A stretch of 64,000 nucleotides of DNA from an uncultured Alphaproteobacteria bacterium (GCA_902623255.1 CACNSY010000008.1:1-64000), one strand, 5' to 3'; positions 52,341-62,934 are shown, numbered from the stretch's first letter. Notes: generated by a model from the letters alone, not told the origin. Made by a program: numbers and translations.

Positions 52341-52808
52341 TTATTTATTAAAAGGATCCTCATACTTTTTAGCAAGTTCGTCGATATTATCTGGAGGCCA
52401 ATCAGGAACTGACATGCCAAGATTAAGTTCCATTTGCTGTAGAACTTCTTTAATCTCGTTAAGCGACTTTCTTCCAAAATTTGGAGTTCTTAGCATTTCT
52501 GATTCAGATTTTTGGACTAAATCACCTATATAGATGATGTTATCATTTTTAAGACAATTAGCTGATCTTACAGAAAGTTCAAGTTCCTCAACTTTTTTAA
52601 GCAGGTTAGAATTAAATGATAATGCTTCTACTTGAGATTGATCAGGTAGTACTTCAGGTTCATCAAAATTAATGAATGGTTGAAGTTGATCTTGTAATAT
52701 TCTTGCAGCTAGAGCTATAGCGTCATCTGGTGTAATTGCTCCATTAGTTTCAACCTCAAAAACTAGCTTATCAAAATCAGTTACCTGCCCAACTCTACTA
52801 TTTTTCAA
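52341..52808 (-). CDS. rpoA: RNA polymerase alpha subunit, C-terminal part (frameshifted from N-terminal part)
   Basis: Encodes the remainder of alpha: the end of the N-terminal assembly domain ([33 protein letters not shown]), the linker, and the alpha-CTD that binds UP elements and activators ([32 protein letters not shown]). The 155-aa ORF opens with TTG at 52808 and overlaps the first ORF by 11 bases in the +1 frame, with no ribosome site. Removing one A from the run GAAAAATAG would join both into a 340-aa alpha reading YKIENSRVGQV, as in homologs. So this is one gene with an indel (true, or an assembly error), or one read by frameshifting. Confidence 0.9.
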   Translation of the reverse strand: MKNSRVGQVTDFDKLVFEVETNGAITPDDAIALAARILQDQLQPFINFDEPEVLPDQSQVEALSFNSNLLKKVEELELSVRSANCLKNDNIIYIGDLVQKSESEMLRTPNFGRKSLNEIKEVLQQMELNLGMSVPDWPPDNIDELAKKYEDPFNK

Positions 52809-53364
52809 TTTTATAAGAGGCTTTAACTACAGGACTAAACATTGCATCTAATTTAATTTCTCCAATTACTTTATTTTCATCTTCAGCAACTTCAGCAGAA
52901 ACGTATCCTTTACCTGTCTCAACATTAGCTTCAATTTCAAGATCAGCATTAGAATCAAGAGTCATGATTAATTGATCAGGGTTCATAATTTCTGTTTCAG
53001 AGTCAGTTTCAAAATTTCCAGCTCTCAATTCTCCAGATCCAGTAGATTTTAAATACATTTTTTTTAAACCAGGTGAATGAACTTTTACTGCTACTGATTT
53101 CAAATTAAGAAGTATATCTGTTAGATCCTCTTTTACACCCTGAATAGTTGAAAACTCGTGAACCACACCTTTGATCTTAACTGAAGTAATAGCTGCCCCC
53201 TGTAAAGAGGAAAGTAATATTCTTCTAATGGAATTTCCTAATGTTAGGCCAAAACCCCTTTCTAGAGGCTCAGCGGTTAATTTACCAATTCTACCATTGT
53301 TTTCATCTACATTAACTTCCATTTTTGTCGGTTTAATTAATTCACTCCAGTTTTTTTGTAACAC
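52798..53364 (-). CDS. rpoA: RNA polymerase alpha subunit, N-terminal part (ends early at a frameshift)
   Basis: First 188 residues of alpha: [16 protein letters not shown] start, [24 protein letters not shown], and [19 protein letters not shown] before TAG. Start is GTG at 53364 with GGAG upstream. The break falls inside the N-terminal assembly domain, not at the natural NTD/CTD linker, so two separate polypeptides would hardly fold. The stop follows a run of five A residues. Continuation is the ORF 52341-52808. Confidence 0.92.
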   Translation of the reverse strand: MLQKNWSELIKPTKMEVNVDENNGRIGKLTAEPLERGFGLTLGNSIRRILLSSLQGAAITSVKIKGVVHEFSTIQGVKEDLTDILLNLKSVAVKVHSPGLKKMYLKSTGSGELRAGNFETDSETEIMNPDQLIMTLDSNADLEIEANVETGKGYVSAEVAEDENKVIGEIKLDAMFSPVVKASYKIEK

Positions 53365-53379
53365 TTATATGCTCCTTTT

Positions 53380-53760
53380 TTAAACTCTTCTTCTTTTTCT
53401 TGGTCTGCATCCATTATGAGGAATTGGTGTTACATCTTTTATTGAGGTAATCACGTAGCCTATAGATTGCAAAGATCTAAGAGCTGACTCTCTACCTGAG
53501 CCTGGTCCAGATACCTCAACCTTAAGATTTTTTAAACCAAATTCTTTTACCTTATTACCTACATCTTCAGCAGCTATTTGTGCAGCATATGGTGTAGATT
53601 TTCTTGAACCTTTGAAGCCTTTATGACCTGATGAAGACCATGCCAATGCATTACCTTTTTCATCTGTTATAGTAATGATAGTGTTATTAAATGAAGAAAC
53701 GATATGTGCAACACCAGATGATAATTTTTTTTTAATTTTTGATTTTTTTTTCTCTGCCAT
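53380..53760 (-). CDS. rpsK: 30S ribosomal protein S11
   Basis: Small-subunit platform protein S11. Start chosen at ATG 53760 ([12 protein letters not shown]), one base after the rpsM stop; the ORF-track start adds 11 residues inside rpsM. 126 aa. Motifs: [36 protein letters not shown], and [13 protein letters not shown] at the end. Confidence 0.97.
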   Translation of the reverse strand: MAEKKKSKIKKKLSSGVAHIVSSFNNTIITITDEKGNALAWSSSGHKGFKGSRKSTPYAAQIAAEDVGNKVKEFGLKNLKVEVSGPGSGRESALRSLQSIGYVITSIKDVTPIPHNGCRPRKRRRV

Positions 53761-53761
53761 T

Positions 53762-54142
53762 TTATCCTTTAGTAACTTTTTTCTTTCCAGCAATTGCTAC
53801 AGCTTTACCTTTTCTTGTTCTAGCATTAGTATGGGTTCTTTGACCTCTAACAGGTAATTTTTTTCGATGGCGAAGACCTCTATAACATCCAAGATCATTA
53901 AGTCTTTTAATATCTAATGAAACTTTCCTTCTTAGATCACCCTCAACAGAATAATCTTTATCTATTAAATCTCTAATTTTATTAACTTCTTCCTCATTTA
54001 GCTCGCTAACTCGTTTAGTTAAGTCAATTGAAGCATCTTTACATATATCTAAAGCTATTTTTTTTCCAATCCCATATATGTATGTTAAAGCGATATTTAC
54101 TTTCTTGTTGGTAGGAATATTAACGCCTGAAATTCTAGCCAT
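53762..54142 (-). CDS. rpsM: 30S ribosomal protein S13
   Basis: Small-subunit head protein S13, 126 aa. Start chosen at ATG 54142 ([15 protein letters not shown]), the universal N-terminus, dropping four residues of the ORF-track version. C-terminal [26 protein letters not shown]. An 87-base gap to adk holds a good promoter candidate for rpsM-rpsK-rpoA-rplQ. Confidence 0.97.
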   Translation of the reverse strand: MARISGVNIPTNKKVNIALTYIYGIGKKIALDICKDASIDLTKRVSELNEEEVNKIRDLIDKDYSVEGDLRRKVSLDIKRLNDLGCYRGLRHRKKLPVRGQRTHTNARTRKGKAVAIAGKKKVTKG

Positions 54143-54171
54143 AGTGAAATCCAAAAAAAATGAATGAGGGT

Positions 54172-54201
54172 GAATACATGATAATTGTAGGATTAGTCAA
54201 G
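54172..54201 (-). promoter_or_regulatory. Candidate internal promoter of the alpha operon
   Basis: CTTGAC (54201-54196), a 17-base spacer, then TGTATTCA (from 54178) lie about 30 bases ahead of rpsM. CTTGAC is the usual alphaproteobacterial -35. It is in the one sizeable gap of the ribosomal cluster, so it probably boosts rpsM, rpsK, rpoA and rplQ. Confidence 0.5.
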
Positions 54202-54229
54202 AAAAGATATATGGGATTTTGGCTGTATT

Positions 54230-54802
54230 TCATGTTTTTTTTAAAATTTGTTTAATTTTTTGCGTTATTTCTTCAATTTTTGAAGATCCATCAATTTCAT
54301 AAAAAATTCGAGAGTAATTATCTTTGTAGAGCTTGGATACTTTTTTTGTAGAATTGATATATTCGTTATATCTAGTTTCTATAACGTCGATTTTATCATC
54401 TTCTCTGCTTTCCTCAGATGATCTTTTTAATATTCTATTTTTTAAAAATTTAAAATCTAGATTGATATTAAAAATATAGTCTATTGAATTTGAATTTTCT
54501 GATAGATAATTATCAAGATATTTTGCTTGATCTAATGTTCTTGGATAACCATCTAAGATAAAGCCACCATTAGCTTCAATTTTCAATCTGGCAGAAACAA
54601 TTGAGTTTAAAATTTCATCAGAAACCAAATTACCTGAAGACATTATTGATCTTAACTCACTTGCAAGATCATCTTTATCAAGTAATTTCTTTCTTAATAT
54701 ATCTCCAGTTGAGAGATGTGGTACATTTAATAGATTAGAAATTATTTTAGCTTGAGTACCTTTTCCTGCCCCAGGAGGGCCAAAAAAAATTATATTAAAC
54801 AA
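54230..54802 (-). CDS. adk: Adenylate kinase
   Basis: Balances ATP, ADP and AMP, 190 aa, cytoplasmic. P-loop FFGPPGAGKGTQAKII, AMP-binding LDGYPRTLDQAKYL, and a short LID (RSSEESREDD) without zinc cysteines. Located between secY (1-base gap) and rpsM, the alphaproteobacterial arrangement. Confidence 0.96.
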   Translation of the reverse strand: MFNIIFFGPPGAGKGTQAKIISNLLNVPHLSTGDILRKKLLDKDDLASELRSIMSSGNLVSDEILNSIVSARLKIEANGGFILDGYPRTLDQAKYLDNYLSENSNSIDYIFNINLDFKFLKNRILKRSSEESREDDKIDVIETRYNEYINSTKKVSKLYKDNYSRIFYEIDGSSKIEEITQKIKQILKKT

Positions 54803-54803
54803 T

Positions 54804-56144
54804 TTATCTTCTACCTTTTAACTTAGTTTTTTTAAGTAATCCCTCATACTGATGTTGAAAAAGATGTGATTGTACTTGAGTAATAAAGTCGATCATAACT
54901 ACAACAACAATTAATAGTGCTGTACCTCCAAGGTAAAACGGGATTGATGTTCTAGATAATAAAAATTCTGGAAGTAATGCAACAAATGTTAAATAAATTG
55001 TTCCAATAGTTGTCAATCTAATCAATACAAATTCAATGTATTTTGCAGTATTTTCTCCTGGTCTAATCCCAGGAATGAAACCTCCGTACTTTCTTAAATT
55101 TTCAGCTTGTTCGTCTGGATTAAATACTATTGATGTATAAAAAAATCCAAAAAATATTATCATTGCTGCATAGAGTGCTAAATAAAGAGGCTGTCCCCTT
55201 CCTAAATAACTAGAAATCAAAATAAAAATATCACTAGAAGATCCTGCTCCAAATCCTGACATGGTGTTGGGAAGAAGAAGAATAGAAGAAGCAAAAATTA
55301 CTGGGATTACTCCTGCAGTATTTATTTTTAAAGGAAGGTGTGAACTTTGACCTCCATAGATTTTATTTCCAACTTGTCTTTTTGGATATTGAACTGGAAG
55401 TCGTCTTTGAGCTTTTTCTATAAAGACTATGAAAATTATTAATAAAAGTACTAAAATTAATATTCCTAATATAAAAGCAATACTTAATTCACCAGTTCTA
55501 CCCAACTGTAAAGTACTAACAAAGGCACTAGGTAAATTAGCAATAATTCCTGCTGTTATAATTAAAGAAATTCCATTCCCAACACCTCTAGATGAAATTT
55601 GTTCACCTAGCCACATTAGAAAAACTGTTCCTCCAACTAGTGTTATAACTGTTGTTAATCTAAAAAATAAACCAGGTTCAAAAACTATATTACCATATGT
55701 TGTTTGCATAGATTCTAAACCAATTGAAACACCATATCCTTGTACAGCAGCAATAATAACAGTTACGTATCTTGTAACTTGTAATAATTGTCTTCTGCCT
55801 TTTGAGCCTTGTTCTTTAAGAGACTTTAGATATGGTATTGCAGATTGCATTAGAGTCATAATTATTGATGAGGATATATAAGGCATTACACCTAGTGCAA
55901 AAATTCCCATTCTTCCTAATGCACCTCCAGAAAATGTGTCAAAGATTCCTAATATTCCTGAAGATTGTTGTTCAAAAAATTGCTGCAAAGCTAATGGGTT
56001 AATTCCAGGTATTGGTAAAAAGGTTCCCAAACGAAAAATAATTAATGCTCCTAAAGTAAACAAAAGTCTCTGTCTTAATTCTGTAGCTTTGCCTAAAGCT
56101 CCAAAATTTAAGTTATTTGCTAATCTGTCTGCAGCTGTTGCCAT
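54804..56144 (-). CDS. secY: Preprotein translocase subunit SecY
   Basis: Pore subunit of the Sec translocon, 446 aa, ten membrane helices. Motifs: LGTFLPIPGINPLALQQFF near 45, ALGVMPYISSSIIM, GNGISLIITAGIIANLP, and FYTSIVFNPDEQAENLRKYGGFIPGIRPG. Follows rplO with no gap; adk follows after 1 base. Confidence 0.97.
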   Translation of the reverse strand: MATAADRLANNLNFGALGKATELRQRLLFTLGALIIFRLGTFLPIPGINPLALQQFFEQQSSGILGIFDTFSGGALGRMGIFALGVMPYISSSIIMTLMQSAIPYLKSLKEQGSKGRRQLLQVTRYVTVIIAAVQGYGVSIGLESMQTTYGNIVFEPGLFFRLTTVITLVGGTVFLMWLGEQISSRGVGNGISLIITAGIIANLPSAFVSTLQLGRTGELSIAFILGILILVLLLIIFIVFIEKAQRRLPVQYPKRQVGNKIYGGQSSHLPLKINTAGVIPVIFASSILLLPNTMSGFGAGSSSDIFILISSYLGRGQPLYLALYAAMIIFFGFFYTSIVFNPDEQAENLRKYGGFIPGIRPGENTAKYIEFVLIRLTTIGTIYLTFVALLPEFLLSRTSIPFYLGGTALLIVVVVMIDFITQVQSHLFQHQYEGLLKKTKLKGRR

Positions 56145-56603
56145 TTATTTCTTTGTTAATTTAATCTTTCCACCTAATTTTTCTAAAACTTCAATTGCTT
56201 TTTTTGATGCATAAGAAATTTCTAAATTAGTTGCTTTTTCTAATTGTCCAACATTTAATAGCTTAAGATTGCCCTTAGTTTTTTTGAAAATTTTTTTTTC
56301 AAATAGCTCGGCTTCTTTAATTAAATTAGAGTCTAGGTCGTACTTTTTAATTATGTTATTAATAATATTAAAATTAATATTTTGAACTTTAGTTTTAAAT
56401 GGATTTTTAAAACCTCTTTTTGGTAGACGACGGTATATTGGCATTTGTCCACCTTCAAAACCATTAATAGATACTCCTGATCTTGATTTTTGTCCTTTTA
56501 CACCTCTACCTGATGTTTTTCCAAGGCCTGAACCAGATCCTCTACCTCTCCTTTTATTTTTTTTACTTGAGATTAATGTTGATTTTAATTCATTTATTTT
56601 CAT
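56145..56603 (-). CDS. rplO: 50S ribosomal protein L15
   Basis: L15, 152 aa. N-terminal glycine/arginine-rich [24 protein letters not shown] segment and [17 protein letters not shown]. Comes 2 bases after rpsE; the usual rpmD gene between them is missing. Confidence 0.97.
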   Translation of the reverse strand: MKINELKSTLISSKKNKRRGRGSGSGLGKTSGRGVKGQKSRSGVSINGFEGGQMPIYRRLPKRGFKNPFKTKVQNINFNIINNIIKKYDLDSNLIKEAELFEKKIFKKTKGNLKLLNVGQLEKATNLEISYASKKAIEVLEKLGGKIKLTKK

Positions 56604-56605
56604 AT

Positions 56606-57115
56606 TTAACCAATCTTACTATTAGTAATATCTGTAATTTTTTTTGATCTTTTTGCAGCAACTGATTTTGGAGATTCAGATATTTTAAAAGCGTTCAAAG
56701 TTGCTTTTAGCATATTATGAGGGTTAGAAGTACCAGTTGATTTAGCAACAACATCTTTTATACCAATAGACTCGAATAAAGCTCTCATTGGGCCACCTGC
56801 AATAATTCCAGTACCTGGCGCAGCTGCCCTGAGAATTACTTTTCCTGCTCCAAACCTACCAACAACATCATGGTGAATAGTTCTATTTTCTTTCAAATGA
56901 ACTCTTATCATTTTTGACTTAGCATTTTCAGTAGCTTTTCTAACTGCTTCGGGAACTTCTTTTGCTTTACCAGTGCCTATACCAACTCTACCTTTATTAT
57001 CACCAACTATCATAATAGCAGCAAAACCAAATCTTCTTCCCCCCTTTACAACTTTAGCTACTCTATTTATTGTCACTAAATGTTCATGCAATTCATTTTT
57101 ATCATTTTCAAACAT
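56606..57115 (-). CDS. rpsE: 30S ribosomal protein S5
   Basis: S5, 169 aa, decoding-fidelity protein. Double-stranded RNA-binding part [23 protein letters not shown] and C-terminal [34 protein letters not shown]. Placed 8 bases after rplR. Confidence 0.97.
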   Translation of the reverse strand: MFENDKNELHEHLVTINRVAKVVKGGRRFGFAAIMIVGDNKGRVGIGTGKAKEVPEAVRKATENAKSKMIRVHLKENRTIHHDVVGRFGAGKVILRAAAPGTGIIAGGPMRALFESIGIKDVVAKSTGTSNPHNMLKATLNAFKISESPKSVAAKRSKKITDITNSKIG

Positions 57116-57123
57116 AATTACCT

Positions 57124-57456
57124 CTAAAAATTAAGACCCTCTGATCTAGCAGCATCTGCTAAGATTTTTATTAAACCATGATATTTATATTTACCTCTAT
57201 CGAATGCAACCTTATCAATACCTTTTGCAATTATTTTTTTTGCAATATTTTTTCCTATAATTTCAGCCATTTCTTTTCTTTGTAAATTTTTATCTCTTAT
57301 TGATTTTTCAAGAGATGAAGCACTTGCTAGTGTAACACCATTATTATCATCAATCAGTTGCACATAAATGTGATTGTTTGACCTAAAAACAGTAAGTCTA
57401 TTTCTACTAGACACACTTTTGGTTTTATATCTAACTCTTTGTTTTCTATTTTTCAT
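57124..57456 (-). CDS. rplR: 50S ribosomal protein L18
   Basis: L18, 110 aa, binds 5S r[30 protein letters not shown] at the start and [23 protein letters not shown] at the end. 3 bases after rplF. Confidence 0.96.
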   Translation of the reverse strand: MKNRKQRVRYKTKSVSSRNRLTVFRSNNHIYVQLIDDNNGVTLASASSLEKSIRDKNLQRKEMAEIIGKNIAKKIIAKGIDKVAFDRGKYKYHGLIKILADAARSEGLNF

Positions 57457-57459
57457 TTA

Positions 57460-57990
57460 TTATTTCTTTTTTCCTTCTTTTCTGAATATATATTCATCAA
57501 TATATTTAACTCCCTTACCTTTAAAAGGCTCAGGCTTTCTAAATGATCTAATTTTAGCTGCAGCTGCACCAAGTTTTTCTTTATTTATGCTAGTTAGCTT
57601 AATTAAATTTTGTTTAGGACATTCAATTTTTACATCCGTGGGAATATCAAAGTTAATGTCATGACTGAAACCAAGCTCTAATTTTAGTTTTGAACCAGAA
57701 ACACTTGCTCTATAACCTGTTCCATTTAATTCTAATGTTTTAGTAAAACCATTTGTAACACCATCTATCGTATTAGCTACAATTGCTCTTGTTGTTCCCC
57801 AGTTTGGATCATTAGTATTTTCGTTAATAGGTATAACTTTGATCTCTTCTTCTTTAATATCAATACTAAATTTTGAATTAATAGGAATTTGCAAATTTCC
57901 AAGTTTTCCCTTAACTGAAAAAATACCTTCACTAAAAGTACATTCAATATCTTTTGAAATTCTAATTGGATTTTTAGCAATTCTTGACAT
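57460..57990 (-). CDS. rplF: 50S ribosomal protein L6
   Basis: L6, 176 aa, two repeated domains. SRIAKNPIRISKDIECTF start, LELNGTGYRASVSGSKLKLELGFSH and C-terminal FRKPEPFKGKGVKYIDEYIFRKEGKK. Start overlaps the rpsH stop by one base (TAATG). Confidence 0.97.
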   Translation of the reverse strand: MSRIAKNPIRISKDIECTFSEGIFSVKGKLGNLQIPINSKFSIDIKEEEIKVIPINENTNDPNWGTTRAIVANTIDGVTNGFTKTLELNGTGYRASVSGSKLKLELGFSHDINFDIPTDVKIECPKQNLIKLTSINKEKLGAAAAKIRSFRKPEPFKGKGVKYIDEYIFRKEGKKK

Positions 57991-58388
57991 TAAAATACCT
58001 CACACAATACTTCACCACCAACATTATTTTTCTTAGCTTCATGATCTGACATAACTCCTTTTGGGGTTGACAATATTGATATTCCTAAACCACCATATGG
58101 CTTACTGAGTTCTTTAATTTTAGAATATTTTCTAATTCCAGGTTTTGAAATTCTTTTAATTTTTTTTATTACAGGACTTCCATTATAATATTTTAATTCA
58201 ATTTTTATAGAATCAACTCCTTTTCTTTCTTCTATATTTTTAAAATCTCTAATATAACCCTCGTGTTTAAGAACACTTAAAACATTCATATTTAATTTTG
58301 ATTTAAGACAAGATGTTGATACTTTATTTGCTTGATGAGCATTTTTTATTCTTGCTAACATATCTGAAAGTGAATCATTAAAAGCCAT
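57990..58388 (-). CDS. rpsH: 30S ribosomal protein S8
   Basis: S8, 132 aa from ATG 58388 (MAFNDSLSDMLARIKNA); the ORF-track start adds MVGGI overlapping rpsN. C-terminal GGLGISILSTPKGVMSDHEA with Cys-bearing GGEVLCEVF. The upstream GGGGG run serves as ribosome site. Confidence 0.97.
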   Translation of the reverse strand: MAFNDSLSDMLARIKNAHQANKVSTSCLKSKLNMNVLSVLKHEGYIRDFKNIEERKGVDSIKIELKYYNGSPVIKKIKRISKPGIRKYSKIKELSKPYGGLGISILSTPKGVMSDHEAKKNNVGGEVLCEVF

Positions 58389-58396
58389 AATACCCC

Positions 58397-58702
58397 CTAC
58401 CAACTTGACTTAACAACTCCTGGTAAATCACCAGACATTGAAAGTTCACGAAGTTTAATTCTAGATAAACCAAATTTTCTATAATTTCCTCTTGGTCTTC
58501 CAGTAATTTCACATCTATTTCTATGCCTTATTGCTGATCCATTTCTTGGAAGATCATTTAATTTATTTTGATAAGAAATTCTTTCCTCTAAAGTAATATT
58601 CTTATTTTTTATTTTAGACTTTAAACTCTCTCTTTTGGATTTATACTTTTGTACTAATTTTTGCCTAAATAAATTTTTTTTAATTGAACTAAGTTTTGCC
58701 AT
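58397..58702 (-). CDS. rpsN: 30S ribosomal protein S14
   Basis: S14, 101 aa, long type without the zinc CxxC pairs ([25 protein letters not shown]). Ends [12 protein letters not shown]. 8 bases after rplE. Confidence 0.97.
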   Translation of the reverse strand: MAKLSSIKKNLFRQKLVQKYKSKRESLKSKIKNKNITLEERISYQNKLNDLPRNGSAIRHRNRCEITGRPRGNYRKFGLSRIKLRELSMSGDLPGVVKSSW

Positions 58703-58710
58703 TTTTCTCC

Positions 58711-59262
58711 TTAATTAATCTTATTTTGTTTGAAAGGCATATTAAAACTTTTTAATAGCTCTATAGCCTCATTATTATTTTTTGCAGAAGTACATATTGT
58801 AATATCCATACCTCTTATTTTTTCTACTTTATCAAAATTTATTTCTGGAAAAATAACATGTTCTTTAATACCCATTGAAAAATTTCCATTTCCATCAAAG
58901 CTTTTGGTATTTAATCCTCTAAAATCTCTAATCCTAGGTATAGCAATATTTACAAGCCTATCAAGAAACTCATACATTATTTTGTTCCTTAGTGTTACTT
59001 TTACACCTAGAGGCATACCTGATCTTATTTTAAAACCTGAAATTGCCTTTTTTGCATTTGTTTTAATTGCTTTTTGACCTGAAATAAGTGACAGGTCAGC
59101 GATTGCTTTATCAATTAATTTAGAGTCATCTTTAGCTTCTCCAACTCCCATATTCAAAATAATTTTTTTTAACTTTGGAACTTCAAATGTATTTTTTAGA
59201 CCAAGTTTAGATTTCAAATCGTGTTTAATTTGATTATTGTATTCTTCTAATAATCTACTCAT
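58711..59262 (-). CDS. rplE: 50S ribosomal protein L5
   Basis: L5, 183 aa, contacts 5S rRNA and P-site t[42 protein letters not shown], and [25 protein letters not shown]. Directly follows rplX. Confidence 0.97.
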   Translation of the reverse strand: MSRLLEEYNNQIKHDLKSKLGLKNTFEVPKLKKIILNMGVGEAKDDSKLIDKAIADLSLISGQKAIKTNAKKAISGFKIRSGMPLGVKVTLRNKIMYEFLDRLVNIAIPRIRDFRGLNTKSFDGNGNFSMGIKEHVIFPEINFDKVEKIRGMDITICTSAKNNNEAIELLKSFNMPFKQNKIN

Positions 59263-59577
59263 TTAAATTTCCTTACCAGAGGATTTATTAAATCTGATTT
59301 TTTTATTTTTATCAAATTTGTAACCAATTCTTATTCCTTTTTTTAATTCTGGATCATAAAAAGATAGATTTGAAATATGTATAGGCATTTCTTTATCTAT
59401 TATCCCGCCTGGTTGATTGTTATCAGGCTTTTGATTTTTTTTAACACGATTTATTTCTGAAACAATTGCTTTCATTTGCTTAGGAATCATCTTAACAATT
59501 TTTCCAGTCTTACCTTTATCTTTTCCTGCAAGAACAATCACTTCATCACCTTTTTTTAATTTGAATTTATTGTTCAT
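59263..59577 (-). CDS. rplX: 50S ribosomal protein L24
   Basis: L24, 104 aa, assembly initiator with a KOW motif (KKGDEVIVLAGKDKGKTGKIVKM). Followed by the conserved PGGIIDKEMPIHISNLSFYD. Start overlaps the rplN stop by one base. Confidence 0.97.
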   Translation of the reverse strand: MNNKFKLKKGDEVIVLAGKDKGKTGKIVKMIPKQMKAIVSEINRVKKNQKPDNNQPGGIIDKEMPIHISNLSFYDPELKKGIRIGYKFDKNKKIRFNKSSGKEI

Positions 59578-59945
59578 TAAATTACCTCTGGAGCTAAACT
59601 AATAATTTTCATAAATTTTTTACTTCTTAATTCTCTTGTTACTGGACCAAATATTCTTGTAGCAATTGGCTCCTCTTGCTTATCTAACAACACAGCAGCA
59701 TTCTTATCAAATCTAATTGCACTACCATCAGATCTTTTAAAATCTTTAGATGTTCTAACAATAACTGCTTTATAAACATCACCTTTTTTTACCTTAGCTC
59801 TTGGTAAAGCATCCTTAATGGAAACCACGATAATATCTCCAATAGAAGCAGATCTTCTTTTTGACCCTCCTAAGACCTTAATACATTGGATTTTTCTTGC
59901 TCCAGAATTATCTGCAACAAAAAGTTTTGATTGCATTTGAATCAT
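59577..59945 (-). CDS. rplN: 50S ribosomal protein L14
   Basis: L14, 122 aa, standard length. [27 protein letters not shown] start and [19 protein letters not shown] end. ATGA overlap with rpsQ. Confidence 0.98.
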   Translation of the reverse strand: MIQMQSKLFVADNSGARKIQCIKVLGGSKRRSASIGDIIVVSIKDALPRAKVKKGDVYKAVIVRTSKDFKRSDGSAIRFDKNAAVLLDKQEEPIATRIFGPVTRELRSKKFMKIISLAPEVI

Positions 59946-60187
59946 TTATTTTCTCCAGTATTCGAAATTACTTTCCATTTTTTTAATTTTGAAATGGGTT
60001 TAGATTCTACAATAAAGACTGTGTCACCAACATTAAACTCATTATTTTCATCATGAGCATGATATTTTTTTGTTTGCCTAATTATTTTCTTATAAAGTTT
60101 ATGTTTTATTCTTCTTGTAACATCTACTGTTATAGTTTTATTTGAATTAGAAGAAACTACTTTACCAGATAAAATTCTTTTAGGCAT
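59942..60187 (-). CDS. rpsQ: 30S ribosomal protein S17
   Basis: S17, 81 aa. Start ATG 60187 ([18 protein letters not shown]), preceded by GGAGAG at good spacing and matching the alphaproteobacterial N-terminus; the ORF-track version adds MERK. Overlaps rpmC by 8 bases. OB-fold with [23 protein letters not shown]. Confidence 0.96.
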   Translation of the reverse strand: MPKRILSGKVVSSNSNKTITVDVTRRIKHKLYKKIIRQTKKYHAHDENNEFNVGDTVFIVESKPISKLKKWKVISNTGENK

Positions 60188-60374
60188 TTTTCTCTCCATT
60201 TATGTTTGCTAATTTTGTTTTAAGCCTTGCTATCTGTTTTTTTGCATCTTTTATCTTAGATGTTTTTTCAAGTTGACCAGAAGACTTCTGAAAATTTAAA
60301 TTTAAAATAGACTTCTTCAAATTTAAAATTTCGTCTTGAATTTTTTTATCATTTATATTTGTTTTTTTATTCAT
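60180..60374 (-). CDS. rpmC: 50S ribosomal protein L29
   Basis: L29, 64 aa, two-helix hairpin at the exit tunnel. Diverged first half; recognisable [40 protein letters not shown]. Position between rplP and rpsQ confirms it. Start overlaps rplP stop by one base. Confidence 0.95.
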   Translation of the reverse strand: MNKKTNINDKKIQDEILNLKKSILNLNFQKSSGQLEKTSKIKDAKKQIARLKTKLANINGEKNA

Positions 60375-60790
60375 TAAATATTTCTCTCAACAAACTTACA
60401 TTTAATCGGAAGCTTAGCGGCAGCAAGTGTCATTGCTTTTTTAGCATCATTTATGCTTACGCCATCAACTTCAAACATTATTCTACCAGGCTTAACTCTA
60501 CAGGCCCAATATTCAATTGACCCCTTGCCTTTGCCCATTCTAACTTCCGCAGGCTTTTTAGATACTGGAACATCTGGAAAGATTCTAATCCACATTCTTC
60601 CAGCTCTTTTTAAATATCTGGTTATTGCTTTTCTCGCAGCTTCAATTTGTCTAGAGGTGACTCTTTCTGGTTCAATGGCTTTTAAACCATAGCTACCATA
60701 ATTTAGAGCATAATTACCCTTAGATAAACCGTGTATTCTGCCTTTAAATTGTTTTCTATATTTAGTTTTTTTAGGAGATAACATGTTCAT
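60374..60790 (-). CDS. rplP: 50S ribosomal protein L16
   Basis: L16, 136-138 aa. [53 protein letters not shown]. Two ATGs are possible: 60790 shares TAATG with rpsC, while 60784 gives the usual MLSPKKT N-terminus. I keep the coupled one. Confidence 0.97.
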   Translation of the reverse strand: MNMLSPKKTKYRKQFKGRIHGLSKGNYALNYGSYGLKAIEPERVTSRQIEAARKAITRYLKRAGRMWIRIFPDVPVSKKPAEVRMGKGKGSIEYWACRVKPGRIMFEVDGVSINDAKKAMTLAAAKLPIKCKFVERNI

Positions 60791-61467
60791 TATCTTACAC
60801 TCCCTTGATCAATCTGTTTTTTTTCACTTGCATAAGGATCCTTAGATAAAATTTCTCCTTTATTAATCCAAACTTTTATTCCACAAATTCCATAAGTTGT
60901 TTCAGCTTCAGCAGTAGAATAATCAATATCTCCCCTTAATGTGTGTAGAGGCACACTACCTTCGTGATATTTTTCTGTTCTAGCTATTTCAGCTCCGCCC
61001 AATCTTCCACTACAAACAACTTTTACGCCCTTTGCTCCTAATCTCATTGCTGATTGTACAGCTTTTTTCATTGCTCTCCTAAATGATATTCTTTTTTCAA
61101 GTTGAGAGGCAATGTTCTCAGCAACTAACTTAGCTTCAACTTCAGGTTTTCTTACTTCCTTAATATCTAAAAATACCTCAAGTTTTGACATTTTTGAAAG
61201 ATCATTTTTTAAAGTTTCAATATCAGCACCTTTTTTACCAATAATTATACCTGGTCTAGAACTATAAATAGAAAGTCTTAATTTTTTTGCAGCTCTTTCT
61301 ATATTAATTTTAGAGATACTTGCATTTTTTAACTTTTTCTCAACATAGTTTTTGATTTTCAAATCTTGGTGTAACAGTTTTGTATATTCATTTTTAGAAA
61401 ACCATCTTGATGACCAAGTTTTATTGATTCCAAGTCTAATACCGTAAGGGTTAACTTTTTGTCCCAT
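60790..61467 (-). CDS. rpsC: 30S ribosomal protein S3
   Basis: S3, 225 aa. [22 protein letters not shown] start, KH domain with [20 protein letters not shown], and C-terminal [21 protein letters not shown]. Start overlaps rplV stop by one base. Confidence 0.98.
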   Translation of the reverse strand: MGQKVNPYGIRLGINKTWSSRWFSKNEYTKLLHQDLKIKNYVEKKLKNASISKINIERAAKKLRLSIYSSRPGIIIGKKGADIETLKNDLSKMSKLEVFLDIKEVRKPEVEAKLVAENIASQLEKRISFRRAMKKAVQSAMRLGAKGVKVVCSGRLGGAEIARTEKYHEGSVPLHTLRGDIDYSTAEAETTYGICGIKVWINKGEILSKDPYASEKKQIDQGSVR

Positions 61468-61835
61468 TATTTTTTTTCCTTTTTTATTTCTGATCTTTCT
61501 TCTACAACAATTGTTACTTTACTAAATGGTTTAATAATTGAAGCCGCTCGACCTTTAGCTCGAGGTCTCCATCTTTTCATTCTTAAACTTTTACCTACAA
61601 AAGCTTCTTTTACAAAAAGTTTATCAATATCTAATTGCTTATTGTTTTCTGCGTTTGCAACAGCCGCATTTAACACTTTCAAAACACTTCTTGATACTCT
61701 TTTAGACGAAAATTGTAGTTGATTAATTGCTGCGTTAACTCTCATATTTACTATACTATTTATAAGTAATGATAACTTTGATGGGCTAATTCTAACCATA
61801 TTATCTTTTGCAATTGCCGTAAGGTTCTGATTCAT
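61467..61835 (-). CDS. rplV: 50S ribosomal protein L22
   Basis: L22, 122 aa, tunnel protein. [28 protein letters not shown] and C-terminal [26 protein letters not shown] (the tunnel loop). ATGA overlap with rpsS. Confidence 0.97.
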   Translation of the reverse strand: MNQNLTAIAKDNMVRISPSKLSLLINSIVNMRVNAAINQLQFSSKRVSRSVLKVLNAAVANAENNKQLDIDKLFVKEAFVGKSLRMKRWRPRAKGRAASIIKPFSKVTIVVEERSEIKKEKK

Positions 61836-62113
61836 TTTTGTTCTGCTTTTTTATCGGCAGCTGTATGCCCCTTGAATGTTCTTGTTGGTGAAAATTCTCC
61901 TAATTTATGACCAACCATTTGCTCATTAATTGTTACGGGAACAAATTTTTGACCATTATATACACCAAATGTAAGACCAACAAATTGCGGAAGAATAGTT
62001 GACCTTCTAGACCAAGTTTTTAAAACTTCTTTTCTGCCACTTTGAGATAATTTTTCAGCCTTTTTAATTAAAGTAATATCTACAAATGGCCCTTTCCAAG
62101 TTGATCTAGTCAT
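61832..62113 (-). CDS. rpsS: 30S ribosomal protein S19
   Basis: S19, 93 aa. [43 protein letters not shown], and [21 protein letters not shown]. Start overlaps rplB stop by one base. Confidence 0.98.
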   Translation of the reverse strand: MTRSTWKGPFVDITLIKKAEKLSQSGRKEVLKTWSRRSTILPQFVGLTFGVYNGQKFVPVTINEQMVGHKLGEFSPTRTFKGHTAADKKAEQK

Positions 62114-62934
62114 TATTTTTTCTTCCTTCTAATTATAAACTTATCTGTTTTTTTATTGTTCCTTGTTTTTTTTCCTTTTGTAGAAACTCCCCATGGAGTT
62201 ACTGGGTCTCTACCACCGGAAGTACGACCTTCTCCACCACCGTGGGGATGATCAACTGGATTCATAACAACACCTCTTACTTTTGGTCTAAATCCTAGAT
62301 ATCTTTTTCTTCCAGCTTTACCTAATTTAATATTTTTTTGATCAGGGTTTGATACCTCCCCGATAGTGGCTCTACAATTCTTGTCTATATGTCTTATTTC
62401 ACCAGAAATTAATTTAATCTGAACATATGGCTGTTCCTTGGAAACAATTTGTGCAGAAGACCCGGCAGATCGAATTAATTGTGCTCCAGCACCAGGTTTA
62501 AGTTCTATATTATGTATATTAGTTCCAACTGGTATATTATTTACAGGTAGACAGTTACCATTTTTAATAGGGACATTTTCACCAGAGATAATTTTTTCTC
62601 CTATTTTTATATTTTTTGGAGAAATAATATAATTATGCTCACCGTCATCATATCTAATTAAAGATATAAAAGCTGATCTATTTGGATCATATTCATTTCT
62701 TATAACTTCAGCTAAAATATCAGTCTTAGATCTTTTAAAATCAATTAACCTATATTTTCTCTTTACGCCTCCACCCATTCTTCTAGAAGTAATTCTGCCT
62801 TGATTATTTCTCCCTCCAGTGGAGTGTATTTTTCTCAATAAGGATTTATGAGGTTTTTCTTTAGACAGTTCTTTTTTTGAAACTAATACTGTACCTCTTA
62901 ATCCTGGAGTAATTGGTTTAAATTTTAAAAGCAT
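62113..62934 (-). CDS. rplB: 50S ribosomal protein L2
   Basis: L2, 273 aa, needed for peptidyl transfer. [39 protein letters not shown], and the conserved C-terminal [20 protein letters not shown] with the functional His. Start overlaps rplW stop by one base. Confidence 0.98.
   Translation of the reverse strand: MLLKFKPITPGLRGTVLVSKKELSKEKPHKSLLRKIHSTGGRNNQGRITSRRMGGGVKRKYRLIDFKRSKTDILAEVIRNEYDPNRSAFISLIRYDDGEHNYIISPKNIKIGEKIISGENVPIKNGNCLPVNNIPVGTNIHNIELKPGAGAQLIRSAGSSAQIVSKEQPYVQIKLISGEIRHIDKNCRATIGEVSNPDQKNIKLGKAGRKRYLGFRPKVRGVVMNPVDHPHGGGEGRTSGGRDPVTPWGVSTKGKKTRNNKKTDKFIIRRKKK

Noticed and set aside
55429-55881. 150-aa plus-strand ORF, plus the 92-aa ORF at 55936-56214
   Set aside because: Antisense shadows of secY and the rplO end; secY is complete and conserved.
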